Assembly: GCA_964495595.1 (NCBI GenBank)
Contig: CAZBWH010000037.1
Location: 1 to 28,642 of the forward strand
DNA from: CALMFQ01 sp964495595
GTDB taxonomy: Bacteria > Pseudomonadota > Gammaproteobacteria > Burkholderiales > SCOH01
Direction: 5' to 3'
DNA length: 28,642 nucleotides
The notes beneath the pieces are model-generated. The model made no database searches. It saw only the letters and a program-made list of their open reading frames with translations, and was not told where the DNA came from. Below are positions 8,785-17,133 of the stretch, in pieces. How positions within the stretch are numbered: position 1 is the first letter of the stretch; each line of letters begins with the position of its first letter. A program made the position numbers and the translations under genes.

Positions 8785-11528
8785 AATTGGCTGCCCGCTT
8801 CAACCGCCTGCGTGCCCGGCTGGCTGCTGCCGTGCTGCTGGTGCAGATGGTGCTGGTATCGGTGCTGGCATTCAACATGATGAATTCGTGGGATCGGGTG
8901 GCGCATGACAACCTGGCCAAGCGGATCCAGGAACTCAACCTGCTGTTCAACTCCACGCTGACCCCGCTGCTGATGGCGCGCGACTACGCCACTGCCACTG
9001 ACCAGATGGAAAGCATCCGCAGCGGCAACCAGATCGACTACATGGTGCTGTCCGACCGGCGTGGCAAGCTGGTCGCCGCGTCCGGGCTGCCCGCCGGCGC
9101 ATCGTTGCCGCCGGCCGACGATATCGACCGCTTCAGCCGGCTGGACGACACCTTTCATGCCGTGGCAGAACTGAAGCTGGCCGACGAGCGCTACGGCACC
9201 CTGCGCTACGGCATCGGTACCCGCAGCCTGGCCAACATGCTGCGCAGCATGTACTGGCAGACCTTGGCGATTGCCTTGCTGTCGGTGGTCATCTCGACCT
9301 CGGTGTTGCTGTGGTTCGGCTTCCGGCTGACCCGCGATATTACCCGCATCAGCGCTGCGGCCAATGCCGTGGCGCGCGGCGAAACCGATGTACGGCTGAA
9401 CGTGCGCAGCCGCGACGAGATCGGGGAACTGGCGCGTGATTTCGAATCCATGGCCGCCACGCTGGCACAACAGATGCAGGATTTGCGCCAGCGCGAGCAG
9501 GAAAAAGCCGTTGCCATCGGCGAAAAGCTCGCCGCGGTGGCCTCCGCCAACGCCAAGAGCGAATTCTTGGCTAACATGAGCCACGAAATCCGCACACCGA
9601 TGAACGGAGTGATCGGCATGCTGGGCCTGTTGATGAGCACCCGCCTGACGCCGCAGCAGCAGGAGTTTGCCGAAGTGGCGCGCAGCAGCGCCGAAAGCCT
9701 GCTGGGGCTGATCAACGACATTCTGGATTTTTCCAAGATCGAAGCCGGCAAGCTGGAGATCGAGCCGATTGCCTTCGATTTGCGTCAGGTCGCCGAAGCC
9801 ATTGCCGACTTTCAACTGCTGCAGGCCGAGAAAAAAGGGTTGGCGCTGATCCTGCGCTACGCCCCCGATGCCCCGCAGCACCTGATCGGCGACCCCGGCC
9901 GCATCCGGCAGGTGATCTCCAATCTGGTGTCCAACGCGATCAAGTTCACTCACCAGGGGCATGTGTACATCGACATCAGCGTCGCAGAGCCCAGCGATGA
10001 CAAGGCACACTTGCGGGTCGCGGTCAGCGATACCGGTATCGGTATGAACGAGGCCCAACTGGGGCGCATTTTTGAAAAATTCACCCAAGCCGATGCATCA
10101 ACCACCCGCGTCTACGGCGGCACGGGGCTCGGGCTGGCCATCTCCAAGCAACTGTGCGAGTTGATGGGCGGTGAGATTGCCGTCAGCAGCGCGCCGGGAC
10201 AGGGTAGCTGCTTTCTGTTTACGCTCAATCTGCCGCTCGATACCGCTGTTGTGCCGGATCAGCCTGTCAGCAAAGAGTTGGCTGGCCGCCGGGCGGTGGT
10301 GGTTGCCGACCACCCGCTGACCAGCCAGATCCTGCAGGAGCAACTTGGCCAGCTAGGCATGCGGATCGACGTTTTCGACAACGCCTTTGATGTGCTCGAC
10401 CACCTGCAACAGGCGCACGATGCCGGCGAGCCGGTCGATCTGGCCATCCTGGCCGAATACATGCCCGGCCTCGACGCGCTGACTTTTGCCACCGCACTGG
10501 GTGACGATGCCAACCTGGCCCGCACCCGGCTGATCGTGCTTGGTCCGCCGATCCGCCAGCGCGACCTGCAAGCCTTCCGCGCCGCCGGGTTTCGCGGCTA
10601 CCTGTCCAGCCCGCTGCATCGCGACGACATCTGCAATATCCTCATTGCCTGCCTTAGCCCAGCCACTACCGGTGTCGAGCTGATTACCCGCCATTCGCTG
10701 GTGGCGATTGCCGGTGAGGGGGCCCAGCTACCGGGCCGCGTCCGTTACGACGGCAGCCGCGTGCTGGTGGTAGACGATAACGCTGTCAACCAGCAAGTGG
10801 TGTCGGTAATGCTGGAGCAATGCGGCTGTACTGTCGATGTTGCCGCCAACGGTGTCGAAGCGTTGCATCAGGTCAAGCTGCTGCCTTACGACATCGTGCT
10901 GATGGATTGCCAGATGCCCGAGATGGACGGCTACGAAGCCACCCGCCGCATCCGGGTCGATGAACAGGGCCTTGGGCGACATTTGCCGGTGGTGGCGCTG
11001 ACGGCCAATGCCATGGCCGGCGACGCAGACAAGTGTCTGGCTGCCGGCATGGACGATTATCTGTCCAAGCCGATCCGCCCGGACGACCTGGCCCAGGTGC
11101 TGGCCAAGTGGCTGAAACCCGCCGCCATCAGTAACGAGGCGCACGCCAGCGAGCCAGACACCCCGCCCATCGCCGGGCTGGCTCCGGCCAGCAACAACGA
11201 ATACGACAAGGTGTACGCCATGCTGGGCAGCAAGCATGCCCGGCTGGCCGCGCTCTATCTGAGTGAATCGGCCACCCGCCTGCAGTCGCTGCACCAGGCG
11301 TACGCCAGCCGGGATCGTGAACAGGTTCGTCTGCTGGCCCACGCCATCAAAGGCACCTCGCTGACCATTGGTGCCCGCGACTTCGCCGCACTGCTCGATC
11401 GCATCGAACAACAGGCTGAATCCGGCGCACTGGATGACGTTGCCGAGGTCATGGCGCAACTCGACGAGGCGCATCAGATCGTGCGCAACGACCTGGCGCC
11501 GTATCTGGCTGGCTCGCCGGCAAGCTGA
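8781..11528 (+). CDS. tripartite hybrid histidine kinase (HAMP-HisKA-HATPase-REC-REC-Hpt)
   Basis: An inner-membrane phosphorelay kinase of 915 residues, similar in layout to BarA/TorS-type sensors. TM1 is about residues 13-33, the periplasmic domain about 34-152, TM2 about 155-177 and HAMP about 178-232. HisKA has MSHEIRTPMNG with His268. HATPase_c has NLVSNAIKF, DTGIGM and GGTGLGLAI. REC1 (about 500-620) looks degenerate: where the phospho-acceptor Asp is expected the sequence reads LAEYMPGLDA, so Asp is replaced. REC2 is canonical, with Asp709 in LMDCQMPEMDGYEA and the KPIRP lysine. A C-terminal Hpt has His854 in AHAIKGTS. The gene is coupled to two PhnD-like periplasmic proteins, which are likely its ligand-binding partners. 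The final response regulator is not in this window. The signal is unknown; selenate- or phosphonate-like oxyanions are guesses from context. Confidence 0.92.
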   Translation: MKLAARFNRLRARLAAAVLLVQMVLVSVLAFNMMNSWDRVAHDNLAKRIQELNLLFNSTLTPLLMARDYATATDQMESIRSGNQIDYMVLSDRRGKLVAASGLPAGASLPPADDIDRFSRLDDTFHAVAELKLADERYGTLRYGIGTRSLANMLRSMYWQTLAIALLSVVISTSVLLWFGFRLTRDITRISAAANAVARGETDVRLNVRSRDEIGELARDFESMAATLAQQMQDLRQREQEKAVAIGEKLAAVASANAKSEFLANMSHEIRTPMNGVIGMLGLLMSTRLTPQQQEFAEVARSSAESLLGLINDILDFSKIEAGKLEIEPIAFDLRQVAEAIADFQLLQAEKKGLALILRYAPDAPQHLIGDPGRIRQVISNLVSNAIKFTHQGHVYIDISVAEPSDDKAHLRVAVSDTGIGMNEAQLGRIFEKFTQADASTTRVYGGTGLGLAISKQLCELMGGEIAVSSAPGQGSCFLFTLNLPLDTAVVPDQPVSKELAGRRAVVVADHPLTSQILQEQLGQLGMRIDVFDNAFDVLDHLQQAHDAGEPVDLAILAEYMPGLDALTFATALGDDANLARTRLIVLGPPIRQRDLQAFRAAGFRGYLSSPLHRDDICNILIACLSPATTGVELITRHSLVAIAGEGAQLPGRVRYDGSRVLVVDDNAVNQQVVSVMLEQCGCTVDVAANGVEALHQVKLLPYDIVLMDCQMPEMDGYEATRRIRVDEQGLGRHLPVVALTANAMAGDADKCLAAGMDDYLSKPIRPDDLAQVLAKWLKPAAISNEAHASEPDTPPIAGLAPASNNEYDKVYAMLGSKHARLAALYLSESATRLQSLHQAYASRDREQVRLLAHAIKGTSLTIGARDFAALLDRIEQQAESGALDDVAEVMAQLDEAHQIVRNDLAPYLAGSPAS

Positions 11529-11558
11529 CCACCCGCCGGCAGCAGGCTGCGGCCAGTG

Positions 11559-11564
11559 TATAAT
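11559..11564 (+). promoter_or_regulatory. candidate -10 box of the selenate-type transporter operon
   Basis: A perfect TATAAT sits 33 nt before the start of the binding-protein gene, in the 68-nt gap after the kinase gene. No good -35 hexamer is visible 16-18 nt upstream (GC-rich), so an activator may be required if the promoter is real. Confidence 0.45.
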
Positions 11565-11596
11565 CGCAGCCCTTTGACTGTGCCGGAGTTGTTGTC

Positions 11597-12439
11597 ATGC
11601 TGCGTCGTTCGTTCCTGTTGTTGCCTGCCCTGTTTGTCACCGCCAACGTCCTGGCTGAAGACGTGTTGCGGGTATCCGCCATTCCCGACGAAGCGCCGAC
11701 CGAGCTGCAGCGCAAATTCGCCCCGCTGGGCAAATACCTGGAAAGCGAACTGGGCATGAAGGTGCAGTTCGTGCCGGTAACCGACTACGCTGCCGTGGTC
11801 GAAGCGCTGACCACCGACAAGATCGACCTCGCCTGGCTCGGCGGCTTTACTTTCGTCCAGGCCAAGCTGCGCGGCAAGGTGGTGCCGCTGGTGCAGCGCG
11901 AGGAAGACCAGCGTTTCACCAGCAAATTCATCGCCAACACCGAGGCCGGTGTCAATACGCTGGCCGATCTGAAAGGCAAGAGTTTTGCCTTCGGTTCGGT
12001 ATCGTCCACCTCCGGTCACCTGATGCCGCGTTATTACCTGCAGAAGGATGGCATTGCGCCGGAAAAGGCATTCAAATCGGTCGCCTATTCCGGCGCGCAC
12101 GATGCCACGGTCGCCTGGGTTAGCGCAGGCAAGGTCGATGCCGGGGTGCTGAACGCCTCGGTGTGGGACAAGCTGGTCAGCGCCGGCAAGGTTGATACCG
12201 CCAAGGTCAAGCTGATCGGCACCACCCAGCCTTACTACGACTACAACTGGACCGTGCGCGCCAGCCTGCCGGCCGCGACCCAGGCCAAACTCAGCCAGGC
12301 TTTCCTGAAACTTTCGCCCGGTGTTCCGGCGCACAAGGAAATCCTCGATCTGCAACGCGCGGCGCGTTTCGTGCCGACCAAGGCCGACAACTACCAGATG
12401 ATTGAAGACGCGGCCCGCACGGCAGGCTTGCTGAAGTGA
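11597..12439 (+). CDS. putative selenate ABC transporter, periplasmic binding protein (PhnD-like)
   Basis: An exported binding protein of 280 residues with signal peptide MLRRSFLLLPALFVTANVLA and mature start EDVLRVSAIPDEAPTELQRK. It has the PhnD-family core: PLGKYLESELGMKVQFVPVTDYAAVVEAL, IDLAWLGGFTFVQA, FAFGSVSSTSGHLMPRYYL and YSGAHDATVAWV. The start IPDEAPTEL and the FTFVQA stretch fit the subgroup annotated as putative selenate transporter binding protein, which is found beside selD and ybbB genes; here selU and selD lie about 4-6 kb downstream. GGAG lies eight bases before the ATG. The stop overlaps the GTG of the ATPase gene. The selenate assignment rests on family resemblance and neighbourhood. 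Phosphonate or another oxyanion remains possible. Confidence 0.82.
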   Translation: MLRRSFLLLPALFVTANVLAEDVLRVSAIPDEAPTELQRKFAPLGKYLESELGMKVQFVPVTDYAAVVEALTTDKIDLAWLGGFTFVQAKLRGKVVPLVQREEDQRFTSKFIANTEAGVNTLADLKGKSFAFGSVSSTSGHLMPRYYLQKDGIAPEKAFKSVAYSGAHDATVAWVSAGKVDAGVLNASVWDKLVSAGKVDTAKVKLIGTTQPYYDYNWTVRASLPAATQAKLSQAFLKLSPGVPAHKEILDLQRAARFVPTKADNYQMIEDAARTAGLLK

Positions 12440-13242
12440 GCCTGATTTTCGAGCAGGCCGGGCTGACGCTCGGCGGGCGGACCATCCTGCAGCAGCTGAA
12501 CCTGCAGTTGGCGCAGGGCGAGCAGGTGGCGCTGATCGGCCCGTCCGGCGCCGGCAAGACCAGCCTGCTGGCGCTGGCCAACAGCAGCCTGCGGCCGGAT
12601 CGCGGCCGGGTAGCCGTGCTGGATCATGTGCCGGGCGTCCTGTCGGCCGGAGCGTTGAAAGCGTTGCGCAGCGAAATCGGCACCGTTTACCAGGTGCCGC
12701 CGCTGCCGGGGCGGCTGCGGGCGATTCATGCCGTGGCGGCGGGCCGGCTGGCACACCAGCCGCTGTGGCGCAGCCTGCTCGATTTATGGTGGCCGGCGCA
12801 GGGCGCCGCGATCCAGGCCTGCCTGGAGCGGGTGGCCTTGCCCGAAGTGTTGTACTCCCGTTGCGGTGAATTGTCCGGCGGCCAGCGCCAGCGGGTCGGC
12901 ATCGCCCGCATCCTTTATCAGGCACCGCGGCTGATGCTGGCCGACGAGCCGGTATCTGCGCTCGACCCGCTGCAAGGGCAGCAGATGCTGCGCGTGTTGC
13001 AGGACGATGCCCGCAGCCGCAATGCCACGCTGCTGGTCAGCCTGCACGCCGTCGATCTGGCGCTGAGTTTGTTCCCGCGGGTGATCGGCCTGCGCGACGG
13101 GCGCATCCTGTTCGACCTGCCAACCGCCGAGGTCACGCCGGCGCTGCTGCAGACCTTGTATGCCGGTGAGGCGCCCGGTACCGCGGCCGAAACGTCGATC
13201 CCGGTTTTTGCCGGCTCGCTGGCGGCAGGGCCGCGATGCTGA
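12436..13242 (+). CDS. ABC transporter ATP-binding protein (PhnC-like, putative selenate importer)
   Basis: An ATPase of 268 residues that powers the importer. Walker A is GPSGAGKT (residues 35-42), the Q-loop region is GTVYQVPPLPGRL, the ABC signature LSGGQRQRVGIARIL, Walker B LMLADEPVSALDP and the switch histidine is in SLHAVDLA. The fold is close to PhnC of phosphonate importers. The start is GTG at 12436, overlapping the end of the binding-protein gene by four bases. Its stop overlaps the permease ATG by seven bases. The tail after about residue 245 (GEAPGTAAETSIPVF) is not part of the ATPase core and may be poorly conserved. Transport substrate inferred from neighbours. Confidence 0.9.
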   Translation: MSLIFEQAGLTLGGRTILQQLNLQLAQGEQVALIGPSGAGKTSLLALANSSLRPDRGRVAVLDHVPGVLSAGALKALRSEIGTVYQVPPLPGRLRAIHAVAAGRLAHQPLWRSLLDLWWPAQGAAIQACLERVALPEVLYSRCGELSGGQRQRVGIARILYQAPRLMLADEPVSALDPLQGQQMLRVLQDDARSRNATLLVSLHAVDLALSLFPRVIGLRDGRILFDLPTAEVTPALLQTLYAGEAPGTAAETSIPVFAGSLAAGPRC

Positions 13243-14840
13243 TCCGTCCCTCCCACCCGCCGCTGCTGGCGGGGTTGCTGCAAACCCTGCTGCTGCCGCT
13301 GGCCCTGTGGCTGTTGCTGCTGGGTTCGTCGCTGGATTTCGCCAGCCTGTTCACCCCCGGCACCCTGACCACGCTCGGGCGTTTCGCCGCCGATTTCCTG
13401 CCGCCGGCCAGCGATGGCTTTTTCCTGCGCGAACTCGGCAACGCCACGCTGACCACGGTGGCGGTGGCCAATCTCGGCATGGCGCTGGCGATTGCCATCG
13501 GCGTGCCGCTGGCGCTGCTGTCGTCGCGGGTGCTGATCGGCGATGCCCCGCTGGTGCTGCGCTGGCTGGCCCCGCCGATCCGCGCCTTGTTGCTGGTGTT
13601 GCGCGGCGTGCCGGAGCTGGTGTGGGCGCTGCTGTTCGTGCGCGCAGTCGGGTTGGGCAGCATGGCTGCGCTGCTGGCGCTCGGGCTGGCGTATGGCGGC
13701 ATGCTCGGCAAGGTTTATGCCGAAATTCTCGAATCGCAACCGCAGGCGCCGCTGCAGGCGTTGCGCCAGGCCGGCGGCGGCCGCATTGCCACGCTGGTGT
13801 ACGGCCTGCTGCCCAATGCGCTGCCCGAGCTGGTCAGTTACACCGTTTACCGCTGGGAATGCGCGATCCGCGCCTCGGCGGTGATGGGGCTGGTCGGCGC
13901 CGGCGGCCTTGGCCAGTTGATGGATACCTCGGTGCGCATGCTCAATGGCGGCGAAGTCGGCGCGATCCTGCTGGTATTCATGGTGCTGGTGCTGCTGACC
14001 GAAATCGTCAGCTGGCTGGTGCGTCGCAGCCTGGCTGCGGCCGATCCGCGCCGGGATGCCGCCGTCGCGGCGCCGGGGTGGATGCTGGCCGGCAAACCGC
14101 TGCTGTCGTTGGCGTTGCTGGCGCTGGTGTTGTTTGCCAGCGGTGGCTGGCTGGCGCGCGACTGGGTTGGCGGCTTCGATCTTGCAGCGCTGTTCGGCCG
14201 ATTGGGTGAGTTTTTCCCGGCCGACTTGAGCCGCGAGCACCTGCAAGCGGTGGCCAAAGCCGGCTGGGAAACGCTGGTGTTGTCGGTGTGGGGGACGGCG
14301 CTGGCGCTGACCGGCGCTGCCGTGCTGGCGTTGCCGGCATCCGGTGCCTACGGCCTGGCGGCCAGGCTGCCGGCACGCGCGATCCTCAACTTCCTGCGCG
14401 CCGTGCCCGATCTGCTATGGGCCGCCATCGCCGTGCTCGCCGCCGGCATCGGCCCGCTTGCAGGCGTGATCGCGCTGGCGTTGCACACCACCGGTGTGCT
14501 CGGCCGCCTGTATGCCGAAACGCTGGAAAACGCTGCGCCCGAGCCGGCACAGGCACTGCGCATGGCTGGCGCCAACCGGCTGCTGGCGTTCTGCTACGGC
14601 ACGCTGCCGGTGGTCGCCGGGCAATGGATCGCCTATGCACTGTACCGCTGGGAAGTGAACATCCGCATCGCCGCCGTCATGGGTTTCGTCGGCGCCGGCG
14701 GGCTGGGGCAGATGCTGCATTTGACCCTGTCGCTGTTCCAGATGCCCCAGGCCGCCACCGTCATCGCCGCCACACTGCTGCTGGCCTGGCTGGCCGAATC
14801 GTTCAGCGCGCGGCTGCGGCGCGGGTTGCAACTGGCCTGA
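13236..14840 (+). CDS. ABC transporter permease, fused double PhnE-like (putative selenate importer)
   Basis: A membrane protein of 534 residues made of two similar halves, each with a binding-protein-dependent transport permease domain. Repeated loop motifs are YAEILESQPQAPLQALRQAG in half 1 and YAETLENAAPEPAQALRMAG in half 2. Each is followed by a conserved YRWE..IRA/IAAVMG.VGAGGLGQ stretch. Hydrophobic segments occur throughout, such as LLLPLALWLLLLGSSL near the N-terminus. A single PhnE permease is about 260-280 residues, so this is a tandem fusion that supplies the complete channel in one chain. It overlaps the ATPase gene by seven bases and is the last gene of the operon. Only a REP-like repeat lies between it and the converging lipoprotein gene; no terminator with a T tract is evident. 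Confidence 0.9.
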   Translation: MLIRPSHPPLLAGLLQTLLLPLALWLLLLGSSLDFASLFTPGTLTTLGRFAADFLPPASDGFFLRELGNATLTTVAVANLGMALAIAIGVPLALLSSRVLIGDAPLVLRWLAPPIRALLLVLRGVPELVWALLFVRAVGLGSMAALLALGLAYGGMLGKVYAEILESQPQAPLQALRQAGGGRIATLVYGLLPNALPELVSYTVYRWECAIRASAVMGLVGAGGLGQLMDTSVRMLNGGEVGAILLVFMVLVLLTEIVSWLVRRSLAAADPRRDAAVAAPGWMLAGKPLLSLALLALVLFASGGWLARDWVGGFDLAALFGRLGEFFPADLSREHLQAVAKAGWETLVLSVWGTALALTGAAVLALPASGAYGLAARLPARAILNFLRAVPDLLWAAIAVLAAGIGPLAGVIALALHTTGVLGRLYAETLENAAPEPAQALRMAGANRLLAFCYGTLPVVAGQWIAYALYRWEVNIRIAAVMGFVGAGGLGQMLHLTLSLFQMPQAATVIAATLLLAWLAESFSARLRRGLQLA

Positions 14841-14866
14841 ATCCCGCGCCCCTATTGCCTCGCAGA

Positions 14867-14903
14867 CCGGCCTGCAGGCCGCGCTGGTATTGGCTTGCAG
14901 GCC
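14867..14903. repeat. REP-like palindromic intergenic repeat, copy B
   Basis: A 37-nt element with the 14-nt palindrome CGGCCTGCAGGCCG, then a spacer and GGTATTGGCTTGCAGGCC. It matches the reverse complement of copy A1 with about four differences. It sits between two converging genes (permease and lipoprotein) and could form a hairpin at the 3' ends of both transcripts. Confidence 0.65.
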
Positions 14904-14904
14904 A

Positions 14905-15471
14905 TCAGTATTTGATCGGCGACGGCAGCGAGATATCCTGCAGCGGGCCGAGCGGATTTTTCTTGTCTTCGAATTCCTGGATCACCGGCTGGCCGTTTTC
15001 AATCTTGTACACCACGCGCTCGTTTTCCAGCAGGATCAGGCCACGGAACTGCCAGCCGCGGGTTTCGGTCTGGCGACGGAAGTTGAAAATGTCGAGCAGC
15101 GCGTTGCCCACCCGCTGGCGCGAGGTGCGGCCCAGGTTGACTTCGTAACCCTGGCAGGTAAGCCGCTGCGTGATGCAGGACTGGATTTCCGCATCCAGAT
15201 CGGTCAGATGCACCGAATCATTGGCCAAAAACAGCCGGGTCACGTCGAGATAATTCAGCAGTTTGAGATTGGGCGATTTGAACGGATCAAAGCCCATTTG
15301 CCACAACTCGGCTCGGGTCGTGCGGCCTGGCTGAATGCTGTCGAATGCAGCGCGGGCGCTGGCGTAGTCTTTCCAGGGGGACTCGGTGGTTTGTACCGCA
15401 GACGGCAACAGCGCGGCGCAGCCACTCAGCATCAGGGCGCCCAACAGGAAAATCGGTCGGCAGACAGGCAT
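14905..15471 (-). CDS. predicted lipoprotein of unknown function
   Basis: A small exported protein of 188 residues. The N-terminus MPVCRPIFLLGALMLSGC ends in a lipobox LSGC, so Cys18 should be lipidated after signal peptidase II cleavage. The mature part contains a segment of the type IQPGRTTRAELWQMGFDP (about residues 46-63), then NLKLLNYLDVTRLF, two cysteines (CITQRLTC) that could form a disulphide, and a C-terminal part FRGLILLENERVVYKIENG that resembles a beta hairpin. I do not recognise a named family. The IQPG..T..EL pattern recalls BamE/SmpA-like lipoproteins, but this is weak. It lies 49 nt downstream of the DGC-domain gene on the same strand and may be co-transcribed with it. The ribosome-binding site is weak. 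Confidence 0.8.
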   Translation of the reverse strand: MPVCRPIFLLGALMLSGCAALLPSAVQTTESPWKDYASARAAFDSIQPGRTTRAELWQMGFDPFKSPNLKLLNYLDVTRLFLANDSVHLTDLDAEIQSCITQRLTCQGYEVNLGRTSRQRVGNALLDIFNFRRQTETRGWQFRGLILLENERVVYKIENGQPVIQEFEDKKNPLGPLQDISLPSPIKY

Positions 15472-15520
15472 CGTTTGGCAGGACAGGCAGGGAACAGACT
15501 GTCAGTGTAGCTGCTCGCGG

Positions 15521-15934
15521 CTAGGTATGGGCAAGCAAGCGGGGCAGGGCGGGCAGTACTACCTGTTGCCACAGTTGCTCGATCTGGTCGAGGCGGAAAT
15601 CCTGGTGCTGTTGCTTTTTAACCCCGGCTTGCGACAAATCCAGATGTACCGTGGCCACCACGTCGGCCTGCTGCAGGCAATGGCGCACACAATGCAGCGG
15701 GCAGCCATCCAGCGCAATGATCGGCCGGCCCGAGCGGGCCGTGCGCACCAGCGGCTTCACCCCGCCGCCCACCCCGGCGATACACGACATCTCGGCCAGC
15801 TTTTCCCGATCCAGCCGCAAGGCCAGCGCATTGGCCAGCTGCGCCACATCCGAGCAGCCCGAGCAGGCATACACCAGCGGCAGCTCGGCGTACTGTTGCT
15901 TGAGTTCCGTCTGGGTGATCAGTTGTTGGTTCAT
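15521..15934 (-). CDS. DGC-domain putative zinc-binding protein
   Basis: A 137-residue cytoplasmic protein that appears to belong to the DGC-domain group, named for the Asp-Gly-Cys motif seen here in ALDGCPLHCVRHCL. Other cysteines are in YACSGCSDVAQLAN and AEMSCIAGVGGG. This pattern of conserved cysteines suggests metal binding; the biochemical role of the family is not established. The start MNQQLITQTELKQ at 15934 is preceded by GGGA about ten bases away. The frame stays open upstream to 16048 but without meaningful sequence. It lies 110 nt downstream of selU on the same strand, inside the selenium gene neighbourhood. A role in handling selenium or thiol compounds is therefore a reasonable guess, not demonstrated. 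Confidence 0.8.
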   Translation of the reverse strand: MNQQLITQTELKQQYAELPLVYACSGCSDVAQLANALALRLDREKLAEMSCIAGVGGGVKPLVRTARSGRPIIALDGCPLHCVRHCLQQADVVATVHLDLSQAGVKKQQHQDFRLDQIEQLWQQVVLPALPRLLAHT

Positions 15935-16044
15935 TGCCGTGGTTCCCGCTGCGCAGTGAGGTTGATTATGCCAAAGCCAGGCGTGGTTGCGATTGGGGCT
16001 TTCCCGACCTGGCGTTGTCTGTTTTCCCGCTCGTCCCGTGATGA

Positions 16045-17115
16045 TCACTCAAGTCTGGCGTCTGCGAGCAAACGAACCGCGCAGTCTGCCAGCAAATTGT
16101 TATCAATATATTGCAGGCTTAGCGGCATGGCCTGATCCAGCCGGGCAAAATTGCGCGCCATCGACTTGAAATAGGCGGGATCGTAATGGTCCGCCAGCAA
16201 CGCGCCAACCAGCTCCGGCCATTGGCGTGCCTCCACCAGCGCCCGCCAGCGGTCGACCGTTGCCCGGCTGTGTAGCTCGACCAGCCGCTCCAGCCGGTCG
16301 AGCAGCCAGGCCGGGTCTTGCAGGAAATAGGCATAGTCGCGCAGCAGAAAATCCACCCGCGCCGCCAGCGGGGCGTCGATCACGATGCAGTGCGCCGCAC
16401 GGATGCTTTCGATCAGCTTTTCCGGCACCCGCAGGCAGCCCACCTTGCGGCTTTCCGATTCCACATACACCGGCCTGGCCGGGTCGAATCCGCGCAGTTG
16501 TTGCAGAATCAGGCTTTCGAACATTTTCTGCGATGGCTGGCTTTCCCCCGGCAACACGCCGAGCACCGAGCCCTTGTGCCGCGCGATCTGTTCCAGATCC
16601 AGCACCTGCCCGCCGGCCGCTTGCAATGCCTGCAGCAGTGCGCTTTTGCCGCTGCCGGTGGGGCCGCAGACGGTGAGATACTGGAATTGCTGCGGCAGCG
16701 TTTCCAGCTCGGTATTCACCCCGCGACGGTAGGTTTTGTAGCCACCTTCCAGTTGCCGCGCCTGCCAGCCGATCTGGCTGAGAATGATCGTCATCGCGCC
16801 ACTGCGCTTGCCGCCGCGCCAGCAGTAGATCAGCGGCCTCCAGTTTTTCGGACGGTCGTGAAACCGGGTTTCGATGTGTCTGGCGATATTGTGCACAACC
16901 AGCACTGCGCCCACCTTGTTGGCCTCGAACGGCGACACCTGCTTGTGCAGCGTGCCAACCCGAATGCGCTCCTCGTTATCCAGCACCGGGCAATTGATCG
17001 CGCCCGGGATATGGTCTTCGGCGAATTCCGCCGGGGTGCGCACGTCGATAATCTCGTCAAACTGATCGAGCTGTGCTAGCGTCGCGCCGAATGGATTTTT
17101 GCTGGGAGAACTCAC
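16045..17115 (-). CDS. selU: tRNA 2-selenouridine synthase
   Basis: SelU (MnmH, YbbB), 356 residues, replaces sulphur by selenium at the 2-thiouridine of wobble position 34 in certain tRNAs, using selenophosphate made by SelD. The N-terminal rhodanese domain starts at FDEIIDVRTPAEFAEDHIPGA and holds the catalytic Cys98 in YCWRGGKRSG. The C-terminal P-loop domain has Walker A GPTGSGKS (151-158) and the family stretches DLEQIARHKGSVLG and YVESESRKVG. Length matches the E. coli enzyme (364). The start is GTG at 17115: no ATG fits, and earlier in-frame codons give no family-like sequence. Its start abuts the selD 5' end, so promoters of the two divergent genes must lie inside each other's coding region. 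The ribosome-binding site is weak. Confidence 0.92.
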   Translation of the reverse strand: MSSPSKNPFGATLAQLDQFDEIIDVRTPAEFAEDHIPGAINCPVLDNEERIRVGTLHKQVSPFEANKVGAVLVVHNIARHIETRFHDRPKNWRPLIYCWRGGKRSGAMTIILSQIGWQARQLEGGYKTYRRGVNTELETLPQQFQYLTVCGPTGSGKSALLQALQAAGGQVLDLEQIARHKGSVLGVLPGESQPSQKMFESLILQQLRGFDPARPVYVESESRKVGCLRVPEKLIESIRAAHCIVIDAPLAARVDFLLRDYAYFLQDPAWLLDRLERLVELHSRATVDRWRALVEARQWPELVGALLADHYDPAYFKSMARNFARLDQAMPLSLQYIDNNLLADCAVRLLADARLE

Positions 17116-17133
17116 GTGGACGGCCAATGTAAT

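Noticed and set aside
8748..10088. 446-residue open frame on the minus strand
   Set aside because: It is antisense to the hybrid kinase and has no recognisable domains.
11474..12925. 483-residue open frame on the minus strand
   Set aside because: It lies opposite the end of the kinase gene, the binding-protein gene and part of the ATPase gene. Its composition (Arg/Pro/Ala rich at the start) is that of a GC-rich shadow frame, with no domain motif.
12918..14246. 442-residue open frame on the minus strand, rich in Gln, Ala, Arg and His
   Set aside because: It is antisense to the double permease. The Q/H/A/R bias arises from the leucine/alanine codons of the membrane protein.
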